Below are positions 4,650 to 5,409 of a stretch of 5,409 bases of DNA, in pieces. Numbering within the stretch: position 1 is the first letter of the stretch; the number at the start of each line of letters is the position of its first letter. A model generated the notes under the pieces. It saw only the letters and a program-made list of their open reading frames with translations. It was not told the DNA's origin and ran no database searches. The position numbers and the translations under genes are program-made. The stretch is from Flavobacterium psychrophilum (GTDB lineage Bacteria; Bacteroidota; Bacteroidia; Flavobacteriales; Flavobacteriaceae): NCBI GenBank assembly GCA_945897545.1, contig CAMDGJ010000198.1, positions 1 through 5,409 of the forward strand. The letters run 5' to 3'.

Positions 4650-5409
4650 TTATGATTCAGGTTTTCGAACATTGCAATGGCAGCATAAAGCACTCCGGCT
4701 TCGCCACGGAATGTACCTGAGCCACGGGGTTTGTTATCCACCGAATACCATTCATAAAATCCATTGTTGTCTTTCACACGTTTTAACATTGGCTGAACTT
4801 GTTGATAAGCTTCCTGAACAAATCCGTACCTGATCAACTGCTGAATCATCCGGCCACCAAACCAAGTCCAGTCGCCGCCGTTTTGGTAACTATACTCCTG
4901 AGTCATTATTTTGTTGACAAAAAGACCTTTGGCATAAGGAGGATAAAGTGTCAGTCCAATACTTGCCGCTCCGGCCAGTTTTACACATTTAATCATTTCG
5001 TCGAGCGAAATCTTTATCTCTTTGTCACTAAGTAATCCGGCTTCGATGGCAATAGCAGTTCCGCCAAAATAATAGATTTCACTTTCATTGAAATCGGCAG
5101 GAAAGGGAGAGCCTTTTTCGAGATAGATGTGAGGAATGAATTTTTGTTTTTCATTATCCCAAAGGTGTTTCCGGCAATTCTGAGCAATACTTTCCTTTAT
5201 CGGATTCCATTTCTGTTTAGTCGAAGGGATCATCTCCGTAAGGTTGTTCAAGGCGATTACCAACATGGCATTGTCGTAAATATCAATGGCCTTATGGGTA
5301 TTGTTATCCAGAACAACGCCCCAGCCGTGTTCGGGTTGCACATCACCCCAGTCGGCGGTGGTAGCGCCAATTATGAGGCCATACTGCTTATTAAAACGGT
5401 GTTGCATCA
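4637..5409 (-). CDS. Six-hairpin (alpha/alpha)6 glycosidase-like protein, N-terminus cut off
   Basis: The frame is open from the window edge to TAG at 4639-4637, giving 256 codons from the ATG at 5407-5405. That ATG is probably internal, since the sequence begins inside a conserved domain and the preceding codon is NTG, so the gene should extend past 5409. Conserved-looking segments, numbered from that Met, are TADWGDVQPEHGWG (17-30), IDIYDNAMLVIAL (41-53), IYYFGGTAIAIEAGLL (111-126), NGGDWTWFGGRMIQQLI (176-192), NGFYEWYSVDN (215-225) and GSGTFRGEAGVLYAAI (229-244). Aromatic-rich Gly/Asp/Trp loops between helices are typical of glycan-processing (alpha/alpha)6 barrels such as glucoamylase- or debranching-like enzymes. 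The exact GH family is not identified. D19, D22, E26, D179 and E219 are candidate acidic site residues, by inference only. The signal peptide, if any, is outside. GC content is clearly higher than downstream: 33 of 60 bases in 4681-4740 against 12 of 60 in 2641-2700. Confidence 0.75.
   Translation of the reverse strand, partial: MQHRFNKQYGLIIGATTADWGDVQPEHGWGVVLDNNTHKAIDIYDNAMLVIALNNLTEMIPSTKQKWNPIKESIAQNCRKHLWDNEKQKFIPHIYLEKGSPFPADFNESEIYYFGGTAIAIEAGLLSDKEIKISLDEMIKCVKLAGAASIGLTLYPPYAKGLFVNKIMTQEYSYQNGGDWTWFGGRMIQQLIRYGFVQEAYQQVQPMLKRVKDNNGFYEWYSVDNKPRGSGTFRGEAGVLYAAIAMFENLNHKEKK

Noticed and set aside
4567..5035. Plus-strand open frames at 4567-4833 and 4799-5035
   Set aside because: They are antisense to the six-hairpin glycosidase gene and its remnant, and lack recognisable motifs.
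1..5409. tRNA, rRNA, CRISPR array or riboswitch
   Set aside because: No cloverleaf with the conserved TψC-arm pattern, no regular spacer-repeat array and no recognisable conserved riboswitch core was seen on either strand by eye.

Overview
The window looks like accessory carbohydrate-utilisation DNA from a member of the Bacteroidota, probably a flavobacterium-like or related environmental lineage. The evidence is the AT-rich sequence with TAA/TAG stops, a glycoside hydrolase family 71/99-like secreted enzyme of the type common in this phylum, and a six-hairpin glycosidase fragment. Genus cannot be told from the sequence. All recognisable genes lie on the minus strand, so the reading order is from high to low coordinates.

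Layout in transcription order. (1) 5409-4637: the C-terminal part of an (alpha/alpha)6 six-hairpin glycosidase-like protein, cut by the window edge and clearly richer in GC than the rest. (2) 4636-3967: about 670 bases without an intact gene. They hold several broken coding fragments, including one with a frameshift and a signal-peptide-like piece with an early stop. They also hold two copies of an imperfect direct repeat of about 80 bases (4001-4078 and 4451-4530), each built around a palindrome with 6-base arms and a 3-base spacer. (3) 3966-1354: an intact, very AT-rich 870-codon gene for a membrane-spanning regulator. It has a signal peptide, a LamG/concanavalin-like domain, a Kelch-type beta-propeller, one transmembrane helix, and a cytoplasmic SARP-type winged-helix plus BTAD/TPR-like domain. 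(4) 1353-1009: an intergenic region with an inverted repeat and an array of ACTT motifs at 8/11/11/8-base spacing. (5) 1008-1: the first 336 codons of a secreted GH71/99-like hydrolase running off the window end.

The most interesting object is the 870-residue regulator. It resembles the hybrid two-component sensors of Bacteroidota glycan loci in plan (periplasmic propeller, one membrane helix, cytoplasmic DNA-binding output). It has no histidine kinase or receiver, and uses a SARP-type output instead of an AraC-type one. A reasonable inference is that it senses a glycan or glycan-bound ligand outside the inner membrane and directly controls the adjacent GH71/99-like gene, perhaps through the direct-repeat array between them. 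That link is inferred from position and motif spacing only.
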